The translations under genes were made by a program, and so were the position numbers. Below the pieces are notes generated by a model. The model was not told where the DNA came from and ran no database searches. It saw nothing but the letters and a program-made list of their open reading frames with translations. A DNA stretch of 64,000 nt from Epiperipatus broadwayi (lineage: Eukaryota > Onychophora > Udeonychophora > Euonychophora > Peripatidae), in NCBI GenBank assembly GCA_028023455.1, contig JAQFVV010006199.1, forward strand, positions 4,972,972 through 5,036,971, in the 5' to 3' direction. Below, piece by piece: positions 1 to 10,823 of the stretch (position 1 is its first letter; each line of letters starts with the position of its first letter).

Positions 1-96
1 TGTGGGTTGGTGTAGTTTGAAGCCTGTCCATTAAAGTATGAAGATTGGTCATCTTACTATAAAGCTGAGCACTGATTGTGTATGTGTGTGGAGATA

Positions 97-155
97 GTAA
101 TCTGGACCAACTGATGATTGCTGATCTAGCATGAAACACATATATTGGTGATTAC
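97..155 (+). ncRNA. Type I hammerhead ribozyme, family A (core intact)
   Basis: The core CTGATGA is at 111-117 and GAAA at 133-136. Stem II is TGCT (119-122) paired with AGCA (128-131), with an unpaired U-U next to the core. Stem I is ACCAA (106-110) paired with TTGGT (145-149). It continues, after a TGG internal loop, as GTAATC (97-102) paired with GATTAC (150-155). Cleavage is predicted after the UA at 143-144. Stem III is weak in this copy (only A136-T143 clearly pairs). Other copies have a palindromic stem III, ATACGTAT or ATATGTAT. All conserved core bases are present. Confidence 0.8.
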
Positions 156-570
156 TTATCTTTTCAACATGTGTGTGATAAGGTGGGTCACCAATATGAG
201 ATGGCATGGAGAGATGAGGGTCATGTCAAATTCTGAGTTTGAATCTTTTATATATTACATTATATATGTGCAGGTGTGAAAGCCTGTACAGTGTATTAAA
301 TTGCATATTGAAACAGTGCATTAAAGGTCTGCCCAGTATGTAAATGGATTATTCTCCAGTACATGAGGGTTCAGAATGACTAAGATCAACATGAGTAGAA
401 TGACAACCTTGGACCTAATGTGGGCTTTGAATGTACCATCATCCGATTTTCAATGAAATGGATGGCTGAAGAATTGTGGGTTGGAGTAGTTTGAAGCCTG
501 TCCATTAAAGTATAAAGATTGTCTATCTTAATATAAAGCTGAGCACTGATTGTGTACATGTGTGGAGATA

Positions 571-602
571 GTAATCCAGACCAACAGATGATTGCTGATT
601 TA
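571..602 (+). other. Truncated hammerhead remnant, family A unit 2
   Basis: The 5' strand of stem I and a mutated core (CAGATGA instead of CTGATGA) are present. A deletion removes the GAAA box, stem III and the 3' strand of stem I, so this unit cannot cleave. Confidence 0.7.
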
Positions 603-1026
603 TCTTGTCAACATGTGTGGGTTCATGCATTAGCAATATGAGATGGCATGGAGAGTTGAGAGTCATGTAAAAGTCTGAGTTTGAATTTCTTATATATTAC
701 ATTATATATGTTCAAGTATGTGTAAGTCTGTACAGTGTATTACATTTCATATTGCAACAGTGCATTAAAAGTCTGCCCTTTCATCACATATGTATGTAAA
801 TGGATTACTCTTAAGTACATGAGGGATCAGAATGACTAACATCAACATGAGTAGGATGACAACCATGGCACTAACATGGGCTTTGAATGTTCTATCATCA
901 GATTTTCAATGAAATGGATGGCTGAAGAGTTGTGGGTTGGATTAGTTTGAAGCAAGACCATTAAAGTATGAAGATTGGCTAGCTTAATATAAAGCTGAGG
1001 ACTGATTGTATATATGTGTGGAGGTA

Positions 1027-1085
1027 GTAATCTGGACAAACAGATGATAACTGGTTTAGCATGAAACATGTATATGGGTGATTAT
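1027..1085 (+). other. Decayed hammerhead, family A unit 3
   Basis: The layout matches the 97-155 ribozyme, but the core reads CAGATGA (U4 to A). Stem III is ACATGTAT. The GAAA box and predicted UA cleavage point (after 1074) remain. It is expected to be inactive because of the core change. Confidence 0.7.
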
Positions 1086-1496
1086 TTATCTTTTCACCAT
1101 GTGTGTGATCAGGTGGGTCAGAAATATGAGATGGCATGGAGAGTTGAGGGTCATGTAAAAGTCTGACTTCGAATCCCTTATATATTACATTATATATATG
1201 CAGCTGTGTGCAATCCTGTACAGTGTATTAAATTACATATTGAAACATAGTGTGTTAAAGGTCTGCCCATCTGTCGCATATATATGTACATGAGAGGTCA
1301 GAATGACTAACGTCAACATGGGTAGGATGACAACTTTGGCACTAATGTGGACTTTGAATGTTATATCATCAGCTTTTCAATAAAATGGATGGCTGAAGAG
1401 TTGTGGTTGGAGGAGTTTAAAGCCTATCTATTAAAGTATGAAGATTGACTATCTTAATATAAAGCCAAGCACTAATTGTATATATTTGTGGAGATA

Positions 1497-1552
1497 GTAA
1501 TCTGGACCAAATGATGATTGCTAGTTTAGTATAGAATACATATATTGGTGTT
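1497..1552 (+). other. Decayed hammerhead, family A unit 4
   Basis: The core reads ATGATGA (C3 lost) and the GAAA box is degraded to GAAT. Stem I bases ACCAA and TTGGT are still present. It is inactive by sequence. Confidence 0.65.
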
Positions 1553-1633
1553 TATTCAGCTTTTCAACATGTGTTTGATCAGATAGGTCAGCAATATGGG
1601 ATGGCATGGAGAATTGAGGTCATGTGAAAGTCT

Positions 1634-1646
1634 GAGTTCGAATCCC
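1634..1646 (+). promoter_or_regulatory. tRNA-like B box in family A unit
   Basis: GAGTTCGAATCCC matches the internal B box of RNA polymerase III genes. The same position in other units reads GAGTTTGAATC or GAGTTCGAATCCC. A matching A box is less clear (around TGATCAGATAGG upstream). Promoter activity is inferred. Confidence 0.45.
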
Positions 1647-1655
1647 TAATATATT

Positions 1656-2262
1656 ATTATTATTATTATTAGTGTTATTTAACAGGAATGTATATTCCTT
1701 ATTGAGAGATAAAAAGTAAAGTTATTAATTAATATTTTATTAAAGGAATATTAATTAGTTTGTAATAAATTTACAAAATTATATTTTAAGATATATTCTC
1801 AATGTTTAAACAAGTGTATCTTACTGAATATCTCATATTAGGAGATTCATAATTATATTTATTATTTTGGCAGAACCTTACGTTGTTTATAATTGTGAGT
1901 TATTCATAAATTAGACTTATTAGTAAATGAATGGATTATAGTGAGGAATCCTAATTATTTATTAAGAACATAAGTATTATATTTTATTATAATAAGATTT
2001 TCTTAAATTTAATTACCGAAAAATATTATTTTATTAGATATTATATATTGAGCTAATATATATATATATAACCAAAGGAAATACTTATTAAAAAAAATCA
2101 AAAAAAAAGACATAAATTCAAGAAATAATATAATATTTCAACCACAATTGCAGAATAAATATTATCCACACCATAATGTACTTTTTTTACAGAATACAGA
2201 TTTTACAAAAATAGAAAATCTTTTTAGTTTTTTAGCCCATGATGACAATCATTTGAACATGT
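1656..2262. other. AT-rich spacer, possibly PLE 5' region
   Basis: A short (ATT)n run begins this stretch. The rest is AT-rich with no coding signal. It may include the 5' untranslated part of the PLE that follows, but no boundary or repeat marks its start. Confidence 0.4.
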
Positions 2263-3705
2263 ATGGAGCTAGATGTTTATCCGATGGTTTTATATATATA
2301 TATAATGTCATTGATGAGTTGTAACAGAGTTTATAGTGTGAATTCAGGGTTGAGTGTGATGGAATATAGTTTTGTTAATGTTGGGACTCAAATGGAAGCT
2401 GTGTTGACATGTGAACTGGGTAAGCAAACTGAGATATTTAATTGTCAGAAATCACAAATTACACCGTGTGATACTAATAGGATCCTAATAGATGTTGAAG
2501 AATCTTGCTTGACAGGGATTGTTTTAGAGGAATAATTACAGGATAGATCTCCAAAAGTTTTTAAAGATCATACTCAATGTAAAGATGATTCTTTAGACCT
2601 TTCATTAGATGATATAATTTTTAACATTTCCCAACTAGAGAACTTTTTAAGAATGACTATTTCTGATGTTCAACAGATAGATGGTTTTGCTGCTTTGGAA
2701 AACATATAGATGGTGTTAAATGAGATCTGGGTAATTTAGTGGTCGGTGTAGTTAATTAAATAGATATTGAACTGGTAACTAGCACTGGATTTAATAATAT
2801 ATCTAGCATAGATACATAATTTGATATTAATAGGGATTAGGTATAACATTAATTAATACAGGGACAATGCCTAAATGTTCATAATAAACAGGTTAAAAGT
2901 AATTGACAAACATTACATAGTACATAATTTCTTAAACTTAGGAAATTATATAATAAATTAGATATAGACAACATATTAGTAATTTTGCATATTTTATTGA
3001 CAATAACATAATTTCTAAAGACCTCAGAAGAAACATTATTGCTAACATAGACCAATTTCTTAGGGAACTTGCAATTAAATGGGATAGTACAATAAGAGAA
3101 GTGTCTGTTACACTAATATATATTTTGAAAGATTCATTTTTGGTAAGACTTAAATTAATTAAAAAAGAAATTGTACAATTTGGTAGTTGTAATTTAATGA
3201 ATATAGATGAACAGAAAGAATTACAGGAATGGGTTTTTTGAGAAAGAAATTATTGGTGAAGAAATTTTGTAATAAAATGCATCATTGATTCAAAGTTATG
3301 GCTAATGAGCTAGGATTTGAATTAATTATTAATCAGTCATAAATATCAATTAATTGTATGACTTCTGATAATCATATTGTGTCAGATATTTCTACATTGG
3401 ATATAATGCTAATAATTGGCAATATTGGTATTGATATTTATCAGTCATTTGTAGCATCTTTACATTCATTAGATTGTGCTGAAAGGTTACCATCTAATCT
3501 TGATAGTGATGCTGCTTTAGCATTGGTTCATGGAGTTACAGATTCTTTTAAATGTACAAACAACAGTTTGGGTTTTGGAAACACAAATACTAATAAATCT
3601 AATTCAAATATTTATAGCAATGATTTTTCATGTTTATCTAATAAGGAAAACAATGTGATTAATCTAACTAACATTAATCTTAGTGAGGCAGATGTTCACT
3701 CTTAA
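2263..3705 (+). pseudogene. PLE N-terminal coding region (decayed)
   Basis: Two open stretches, 2263-2535 and 3358-3705, are separated by frames broken by stops. They read into the PLE reverse transcriptase after a minus-one frameshift at about 3702, where the segment ends EADVHS and the next frame begins LNKGLSFCPT. The latter is a hallmark of the start of the conserved PLE region. The upstream part has no recognisable domain and is Asn/Ser-rich. Position and continuity make it the poorly conserved N-terminus of the PLE protein. It is not expected to be functional. Confidence 0.6.
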
Positions 3706-4170
3706 ATAAAGGTTTATCTTTTTGCCCTACAGTTCAGTCATTTTATCAAAAAAATGAATTTAAAATTCATCAGGATTTAGATAATTTTTCAAGGAGACTT
3801 AGATTAAGAGATTTTTTTGGAAACCAGGAATGTGATACTATTGTGAAATTATGATCTGATTGGACACTGCCACATCAAAGAAATGTGTTATAAGATATGT
3901 ACATTGATAATGTATATCAGGATATTATTAATGAAATTATACTTAAACAACAAAGTAAATGTAGAGTAATTTAACATTAAAAGAGATGAATGCATTATGC
4001 AATTTAGTGAAAAGACAGGATATTATTATAAAACCAGCTGCCAAAGGTGGATCGATAGTAATTATGAATAAAGATGAATATGTTAAAAAAACTCTGGAGC
4101 TTTTAGATGATAAATTTTTTATGAACCTATTTCACTAACCATTGTTAATTCATTATTCAAGCATATACTT

Positions 4171-4185
4171 TTTAGTTTAAAAGAT
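4171..4185 (+). repeat. Left target-site duplication of family B insertion
   Basis: TTTAGTTTAAAAGAT is repeated exactly at 5012-5026 and flanks the inserted repeat within the PLE. Up to four of the left-most bases may belong to the element end, so the true TSD is 11-15 bp. Confidence 0.75.
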
Positions 4186-4327
4186 CACATTATCACCATC
4201 TCTATACTAGTACATAATTGTTATAAATAAAGGCAAAACTCTCCATACAGTAGTGCCACCCTGTGCCAAACAGAGTAATCAATGGACGCCAGAAGGCTTG
4301 TGCATAAAATCCCTATCTAGTGCCTAC

Positions 4328-4394
4328 TCATCCAATATCCCCAGACTAGTTTCTGGATTGTGGCCATCATCAATGAGGAGCCTTGGATCTGAGA
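4328..4394 (-). other. Decayed hammerhead, family B inverted copy
   Basis: Reading the minus strand, the ribozyme layout is the same as at 4845-4914, but the core is TTGATGA (C3 to U). Stem II is also weakened by a change in its 3' strand. Confidence 0.65.
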
Positions 4395-4409
4395 GCACTG
4401 CACCTAGAT

Positions 4410-4458
4410 CTAATGATGGTCGCAAGCCAGAAACTAGTCTGGGGATATTGGATGAGTA
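4410..4458 (+). other. Decayed hammerhead, family B unit 1
   Basis: The core reads CTAATGA (G5 to A) at 4410-4416. The 5' strand of stem I is lost at the palindrome junction. The GAAACTAGTC segment is intact, and cleavage would fall after 4439. Confidence 0.65.
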
Positions 4459-4844
4459 GGCACTAGATAGGGATTTTATGCACAAGCCTTCTGGTATCCA
4501 TTGATTACTCTGTTTGGCACAGGGTGGCACTACTGTATGGAGAGTTTTGACTTTGTTTACAACAATTATGTGCTAGTATAGAGATGGTGATCATGTGATG
4601 TTTAGTAGTTTAACACCAATCCTGCCTAATAGGATAGTGGTGGCTATGGTTGTTTAAGGGCCAAAGACACCAAAATATATGGGTGCTGAATTGAGTTCAG
4701 ACCCATATGACTATATAAGCTATTGAGCTTGGATTGAAGATATTAACAATGTTTTCAATTTCATTTTCATAGTTTTGTAGTAAAGTAGAGTTAAAAGGTG
4801 GCTGCTAGAGGGTTGCATTAGATCCTAAGATCTAGGTGTAATGC

Positions 4845-4914
4845 TCTCAGATCCAAGGCTCCTCACTGATGATGGCCACAAGCCAGAAACTAGTCTGGGG
4901 ATATTGGATGAGTA
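4845..4914 (+). ncRNA. Type I hammerhead ribozyme, family B (intact)
   Basis: The core CTGATGA is at 4866-4872 and GAAA at 4886-4889. Stem II is TGGC (4873-4876) with GCCA (4882-4885) around a CACAA loop. Stem III is two base pairs (A4889-T4894 and C4890-G4893) with a TA loop. The whole ACTAGT is a palindrome, so two RNAs could share a longer stem III. Cleavage is predicted after GTC at 4895. Stem I pairs TCCTCA (4860-4865) with TGGGGA (4896-4901), including one G-U pair. After a GGC/TA internal loop, ATCCAA pairs with TTGGAT. This is the minimal hammerhead form reported for PLE terminal repeats. Confidence 0.88.
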
Positions 4915-5011
4915 GGCACTAGATAGGGATTTTATGCACAAGCCTTCTGGCATCCATTGATTACTCTGTTTGGCACAGGGTGGCACTACTGTATGGAGAG
5001 TTTTGCCTTTG

Positions 5012-5026
5012 TTTAGTTTAAAAGAT
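5012..5026 (+). repeat. Right target-site duplication of family B insertion
   Basis: This is an exact copy of 4171-4185. The PLE sequence resumes directly after it. Confidence 0.75.
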
Positions 5027-5383
5027 ATAGAATAATGTATATATTTTTTTGCTAACAACCAAAATTCATCCTAGTAGTTTTTATATTTTTCCAAAGATTC
5101 ATAAACCAGGTTGTTCAGGCAGACTTATTGTAGCTAGTATCGGTAGTCCTACAGAAAATATTTTAGCATATGTTGATAATTTTATTAAATTTAATCCATC
5201 ATTTAATTCTTATGTTAAAGATACTACTCTTTTTCCTTGTGTGTTAGAAAATATTAAATCTGAATTACCAGATGATTGTTTTTTGGTTACTTTGGCTATT
5301 GTATCACTATACACAAATATACCTCATGATGATGGAGTTGAGGCTATTAAATGTGCTTTACAAGATAGAAAGTATGATCATGA

Positions 5384-5444
5384 TCTTATTACTACTATGG
5401 TTGAATTAATATAGTCTTATTACTACTATGGTTGAATTAATATA
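5384..5444 (+). repeat. 31-bp tandem duplication inside PLE reverse transcriptase
   Basis: The segment beginning TCTTATTACTACTATGG is present twice back to back (5384-5414 and 5415-5444). It introduces an in-frame TAG and shifts the reading frame between SLYTNIPH and the MGTKMAPS box. Confidence 0.9.
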
Positions 5445-6359
5445 TTTGGTTTTAAGAAATATTTTTTTACTTTTGATTCTAGATGCTATTTATAGAAACA
5501 AGGTAGTGCAATGGGGACAAAGATGGCACCAAGTTATGCGAATATTTTTATGTCAAAACTAGAATCCTCTATACTTGATAATGCTAGGCTGAAACCTCAT
5601 ACTTGACTTAGATATATAGACAACATTTTCATGATATGGCCACATAATGAAGTTGAACTTCATAATTTTTTAAGTTATTTAAATAATTTTAATAAAAATA
5701 TTAATTTTACAATGAACTTTTCGAAATCAATTGCTCATTTTCTTGATGTTGAAGTTATTTACATCAATAGAGTTCTTACTACTACTGTATATAGGAATCC
5801 AACTGATAATAACTGCTATCTACATTTTTATAGTAACCATCCTAAACATTTAAAGGCTAATATTCTTTATAGTCAATTTTTAAGAATGAAGAGAATTTTT
5901 AATAATGAGAAATTTCTTCAATAAAATAATAGTATTTTATATAATAGATTGGTCAATATGAGGTATCCTAAGACATTGTGGGATAATGCAATAAGGAGAT
6001 CTTCTTTAATTGATAGAAAAACAGTTAGATATTAAATAAATAGTTTTATTGGGATCATTAAAAACAATCCTAAAATATAAACAATCATGATATAATGTCC
6101 CCACACAACACATCATGAAACAGAAATTGGATAGAATAATGTAATTAAGACTAGAAAGAATATTAAAAAAAAAATTATTTAATATTTAACAAACAAAAAT
6201 GGCAAAACAGTTAGACGTTCCACCATTGGTTCTGACTTTCAATAGAGGTTTACTTAATATTAACCGGATATTGGTGAAACATTTCAACATATTACACTCT
6301 ACAGATTATATAAAATCTATTTTTCCAATCCACCTAAGGTTGTATATCAAAAATATAGG

Positions 6360-6835
6360 TCTCTTATAGATATACTTGTCAAAACAAATTTTATTAGAAG
6401 TTCAGTACAGGAAAAAGGATATTATCCATGTGATGATAAAAGATGTTTTACATGTAAACATATTGTTGTGACAAAAGTGTCCTAAGTACTAGGAATTGTA
6501 ATTTTAAATGGTATATTCCTAATTATATTACATGTTAAAGTGTAAATTTGATATATCTGATAGATTGTAGTAGATGTTTAAACCAGTATATAGGTGAGTC
6601 AGCATATAGTTTACATGTCAGAATGACTAATCATAGATTTGACATTTTGCATAAGAATGAAGATAGACCGGTTTCAAAACACTTTTATTTACCAAATCAT
6701 TCAAGTGATGATTTAAGAGTAGTAATTCTACAGGAGGGTTTTTCTTCTACAAGAGAGAGGAAGCAAAAGGAGAGTTTTTTATTTTTAAATTCAAGACCTT
6801 ACACCCACATGGATTGAATTTAAACATTGGGACTA
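6360..6835 (+). pseudogene. PLE Cys-rich linker and GIY-YIG endonuclease (frameshifted)
   Basis: The linker GYYPCDDKRCFTCKH precedes the nuclease. An open stretch at 6548-6817 (89 residues) then carries IYLIDCSRC, YIGES, RMTNHR, PVSKHF and ERKQKESF. These correspond to the GIY-YIG nuclease blocks at the C-terminus of Penelope-type proteins. The catalytic Arg region (SLHVRMTNHR) and the Glu of the KES motif are present. The usual C-terminal PHGLNL sequence is found only after a frameshift at about 6810. The nuclease nicks target DNA to prime reverse transcription. The domain is recognisable but belongs to a dead element. Confidence 0.8.
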
Positions 6836-8368
6836 TCACATCTTTAGGTTACCTGGTCTCCTAAAAGATTTTTATATGTAAGGGAGTTTTTTTATATGTG
6901 AAAAATTTTCTTAGATGAGATTTTTTATGTAAAGATTGGTTATATGGATGTTTAATATCTGTCTTTAATTGGTATATAGGTGATTAATTAATTATTATAA
7001 ATAATTATTGTACTTTACTCTAACTATAATTTTTGATTAATATGTAGAAGTATTTTAGTTTTTAACGACTATTAATATGAACATGGTCTATTTTTTGTTA
7101 TGTATGCATATATAAATAATTGCTTTTATCATTTTGGATTTTTTATTTATTTATTATTTCAATTTAAATAGAATTTAAGCTTGTTTAGAAGAAAATGTAC
7201 TTTTTTTTGTTTGTTTTGAGTATGCATTGGAATAATTTTGTCATTGGTTGGTTAGATATTTTGTGTTAGATTTTGTGACCAATCGGGAGGGGGGGAGGTG
7301 TTAAATTTGTAGTCTTTTATCAAATCTGTAATTTTTGAATATCGCCATTTTACTGTGTGTGTGTATATATATATGTTTCTTTCTGATGAAAACCAGTCCT
7401 CTAGTAAAATATATTATTTCTTGGATTTATAAATCTTTTTTTGGTTTTATATATATAATAGGAATAATAACAATAGTATTCAAACATACAATTGATATGA
7501 ATATATATATATAGTTAACACAAAAATATTACAAAATATAAGCTGAAGGCTTATATAAAATGTACAAATTGTAAATTCTTTTCCTGCATCAATTTGAAAA
7601 CATGTAGATGGCAGATACTATTGGATACAAGTTGTTTCAATAAAATTCTTTAGCTCCCATGAATAATTATTTTTGGTTTTATTTATACCCTTTCAAGGGT
7701 CAGGAATAAATAATTAAACTAGTAATATTAATATAGTGTGACCAGGTGGTTATATAGCTGCCCTATAAAAAATAAATAAATAAATAATTAGATAGTTCAT
7801 AGAATGTTCCTCAGGTTTGAGAATTTAAAAAAAAAAGATTAATGGGGAAAATAAAATTTCATTTATCATTACACATTTTATTATGGGGCTTTATTTAACT
7901 CAATAATTATAAATTTCTCATATGATTGTATGAAATTTTCAAACATTAAATATATTTAAAAGTATTTTTAAAAATAAAAATAAAAAAGAGGGAAGAGTGA
8001 AAATAGGAATATAATAATTTTGTAAATTTTAATTTATCAGAGTTGTTTTTCTTTCTTTATCTCTATTTAATGAAATGAAATAATCAAATCAATGCAATTC
8101 ACAGATTTTATTGTTGTTTTGCAAGATTTGATTTATAATTTTAAAGGAATGTCAAAAATTTTATGTTGTTAAATTTAAGTTCTTGACTTGTTTTTAATCT
8201 GATTAAGGAGATAATAAATGAATAATTGTTTTTATAAAATTTTATTTAATTGGTTGTCATGAAAATGATAGGATAAGAGACAGATTGTAATTGGCTTGTG
8301 AGCAAGATTGTTCTAAAAATATATGTAGGGGGATGAATTATTGATTATTTCTAAGTGTCTGCAGAGGT
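6836..8368. other. PLE 3' region and AT-rich spacer
   Basis: This stretch is AT-rich with (TA)n and (TG)n runs near 7360, 7450 and 7500 and a G-run at 7287-7295. The first few hundred bases are probably the PLE 3' UTR. No coding or RNA gene signal was seen. Confidence 0.5.
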
Positions 8369-8560
8369 TATTGCTAACATAACAGTTGAAGAGAGCAGTC
8401 AAATTCTAATTCTACTGCTGAAAAAGATAATAGAAGAAATAATTGCTAACTTAACTGTTGAAGAGATCAGTCAAATCTTAATTCTTCTGCTGAAAAAGAA
8501 AGTATAAGTTATTCCTAACTTAGCCTTTGAAGAAAGAGCAGCCCAAGCTTAATCTAGCTG
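8369..8560 (+). repeat. ~70-bp minisatellite, about 2.6 copies
   Basis: Units begin at about 8369, 8441 and 8508 with ATTGCTAAC or ATTCCTAAC. They share GTTGAAGAGA and CTGCTGAAAAAG. The third unit is diverged and partial. Confidence 0.7.
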
Positions 8561-10823
8561 ATACCAAACTATTGAATAAAATAGTACTTTTTTGTATCAT
8601 GTTTTTAACATAATATGAGTTTAGCATTAAAATGGTTTGTACAATAAAAATCATGTTCTAACTTCAGCTAAAAGCTAGGAGCCACCTTCCTCCATGTAAC
8701 TTACCTTCTCTGGAAAAAAATTTAGGGAAGGTATGCACCCCCCTAATGTAATCTGCAACCAGTTCTTCAACAAAGAGCAATGAGTCTCTGTCTAACTTTG
8801 TCTCACCTGGAAATTCAAAAGAAGGAAATGGACAAATTTTGCTATTTTTTTAATTACCTGGAATTGCTACAGACCAGGAAAAGGACACATAAACCATGAT
8901 ATGTCTAAGAGGCCTTCAAGGAGAAACTCAATTGAATAGAATACTGAAAAATGAAACTGAAAAGGACTCAATCAACACTAAAGCCATGAGTAGCCATATT
9001 ATTTTTTATTATTTGCACACTATATTTTTATTAATAGAAAACCTGTTTTTTTGTTTCATAAATGTAGAAAGTTTTTTCTCTCAATTTGCTCTCTGATTAG
9101 AAACAAAAATTGCTACCTTTGATTTTTGAAAATGATTAACAAACTTTTAGTTATTTCTTAATCCATGAATAAAAATGAATTGATATATTCATATAATTTT
9201 ATCAAACTGTATATTAATTTATTTTTTATGATGAAATGGATCTTTGAAATTATCTACTATCATGCCATTTTTTGTTAATTAATTATTAAATAATTGTTTT
9301 TTTTTTTTTAAAAATATTTCTAATCTTAATTACATTATTCTATCCAATTTCTGTTTCATGAAGTGCTGTGTGTGTGTGACCTTATGTCATGATAGTTTAT
9401 ATTCTAGGATTGTTTTTAATGATCCCAATAAAACTATTTATTTATAGGTAGGGGAAGCCCATGAATTACTTAAGATTACTTATAATAAGCAAATTTATTC
9501 ATTTATTTCCCTCTTACTCACAATAATAAATTATAGAGCTCATGTTTCTGGGGTTAGATTTGTGTGTAACAGCTATATGGAATAGTGTGATTTTATGTAG
9601 GGTATGACATCTAGATGATGACAATTCCTGGGTTGGTGCAAAGAAAATATTCTTCAAAGTTCATGCACTACATTTTATTTAGTTTAATCTCTATTAGAAT
9701 TAAAATTTATAGTTGGCCAATACACAAATAATATTAAGTGGCCAGAGCATTGATAATGATCAGCATGTTTTAATATTCCAGCATTATTGTTTTTCTAGTC
9801 ATGTATGCTTATGGATTAGCACTCAAGTTAGTGCATCAAAACTATGGTTTAAGTAGTTGCCCAAACTGGAAAAGGCTAAATTGTTAGCCTGGTCTACAGA
9901 AGACCCAGTTCCAGTCCAGTCACCAGATGGACTGTTGATTTTATCTGACGTATTTTGATTGATCATTTATGATGATGAATGGTTATTTTGAGTGGTACTT
10001 ACTTTGACATATTGATAATGCTGCTGGATGTATAGGTAAGAATACTTGTAGTTGCTCTTCTGAGTTCGGTGGCTGATCTCTCATTGATGTCTCATGCTCT
10101 CTTATAATATATAATATTAATTATATACTTTGAATGTTAAACATTATTTTAACATTCTTTAGTATTATCTTACTTGAATATTATACTTTTTATGAATTTT
10201 AAATTTAATTTAATTGGGGTTGATGATGATGTGCCATTAGACGAGGTCCGACCATCCCGATTACCCCATCCCATTACAGTAGATTATTTAAAAAAACAGA
10301 TAATCATACAATTACTAATCTCTTAGCAAATTGAGATTAGCTTCATTTTATGATTACTCTAATTGCTATGTCTAATTTGAGGATTACAACATTTGCATAT
10401 TTGAATTCACAAAATATCTGTTACATAAATGTAAGCATATTTAGAAATCCAGTCTGTTGCAAATTTAGTAATACCGGTAAATTATTGTAAAAAAATGTTT
10501 AAATAAATGCAGTACATTTGTTTAAAGTATATATAAAATAATCAAATAAATATAATCTCTTGATGATCAATGTAATAATAGCAGTAGTAATATACATTGT
10601 TGATAAATTTATGAGTTGAAATAACATTAACTCAATGGCTAATAGTATTAGTTAAGAACAAGATAGAAGACAGAGAGGAGGAGGTCGAAGAAGAAAGAAA
10701 ACAATTAATGGAGAAAGAGAACAATAGGTAATATTTGAATATCCATAAATAATTATGAACTTTGATACTAAATAAAATTATGTAATCTATATAAACATAC
10801 ATCTAGTAGTAATGTTTTCTTAC
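8561..10823. other. Non-coding; includes P450 intron side
   Basis: No convincing exon, RNA gene or element was found. Slightly less AT-rich patches lie at 9830-10090 and 10215-10275 (ACGAGGTCCGACCATCCCG), but they have no open frame and no recognised family. If the P450 gene is intact, its later exons should lie on the minus strand in or beyond this stretch. None is recognisable. Confidence 0.5.

Larger units (their letters stand above)
1..1655 (+). repeat. Family A tandem array of ~465-bp hammerhead-bearing units (retrozyme-like)
   Basis: The same unit recurs head to tail about 3.5 times. The landmark TTTGAAGCCTGTCCATTAAA, or a variant of it, begins near 18, 491, 946 and 1417. The predicted ribozyme cleavage points lie at 144, 1074 and 1544, so the monomer is about 465-470 bp. 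Each unit carries a hammerhead ribozyme or its remnant, then an ATGTGTGTGATCAGGTGG stretch, then a tRNA-like B box (GAGTTCGAATCCC in the best copy). The array runs off the left edge of the window. It matches the layout of animal retrozymes: short, tandem, non-autonomous and hammerhead-bounded. The B box suggests a tRNA-derived, RNA polymerase III-type promoter, which is inference. Related copies in this window lie at 27.2, 34.7, 40.8-42.1, 51.1 and 54.1-54.4 kb. Confidence 0.85.
4186..5011 (+). mobile_element. Family B composite insertion (retrozyme-like: inverted copy plus tandem 456-bp units)
   Basis: The insertion splits the PLE reverse transcriptase and is bounded by identical 11-15 bp direct repeats. 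Its left part (4186-4409) is an inverted copy of the right part. After a palindrome centre near 4409 the plus-strand unit runs through one full period to a second copy of the ribozyme region. The two predicted cleavage points, 4439 and 4895, lie 456 bp apart, so this is a tandem dimer plus an inverted fragment. There is no coding capacity. The long variable TSD points to target-primed reverse transcription rather than a cut-and-paste transposase. A shorter relative lies at 25248-25431. Confidence 0.8.
3702..6060 (+). pseudogene. PLE reverse transcriptase (interrupted, catalytic Asp lost)
   Basis: The first half (3702-4140) carries LNKGLSFCPT, FSRRLRLRDFF and DIIIKPAAKGG. The second half resumes after the inserted repeat with [43 protein letters not shown] and RYIDNIFM. 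In active family members the last box is YIDD. Here the second Asp is Asn (codon AAC at 5622-5624), so polymerase activity is lost. A TGA at 5604-5606 and the 31-bp duplication at 5384-5444 also break the frame. The remaining thumb region continues to about 6060 (LRMKRIFNNEKFLQ and beyond). Family assignment is firm and function is absent. Confidence 0.8.
2263..6835 (+). mobile_element. Penelope-like element (PLE), near full length, inactivated
   Basis: In order on the plus strand there is an N-terminal region, the PLE finger region (FSRRLRLRDFF, IIKPAAKGGSIVIMNKDEY), a reverse transcriptase ([31 protein letters not shown]), a Cys-rich linker (GYYPCDDKRCFTCKH) and a C-terminal GIY-YIG endonuclease (IYLIDCSRC, YIGES). 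This order is diagnostic for Penelope-like retroelements. Many stops and frameshifts, a 31-bp internal duplication and the family B insertion show it is dead. Neither end is defined precisely, and the 3' UTR probably runs to about 7.4 kb. Confidence 0.85.

Noticed and set aside
1-1655. The spaced repeats as a CRISPR-like array.
   Set aside because: Units are ~465 bp, imperfect along their whole length and clearly eukaryotic; there are no short identical repeats with unique spacers.
7382-7410. CTGATGA followed by an AAACC stretch near the PLE 3' end, as a possible hammerhead.
   Set aside because: No stem II can be drawn and no GAAA box follows at the right distance.
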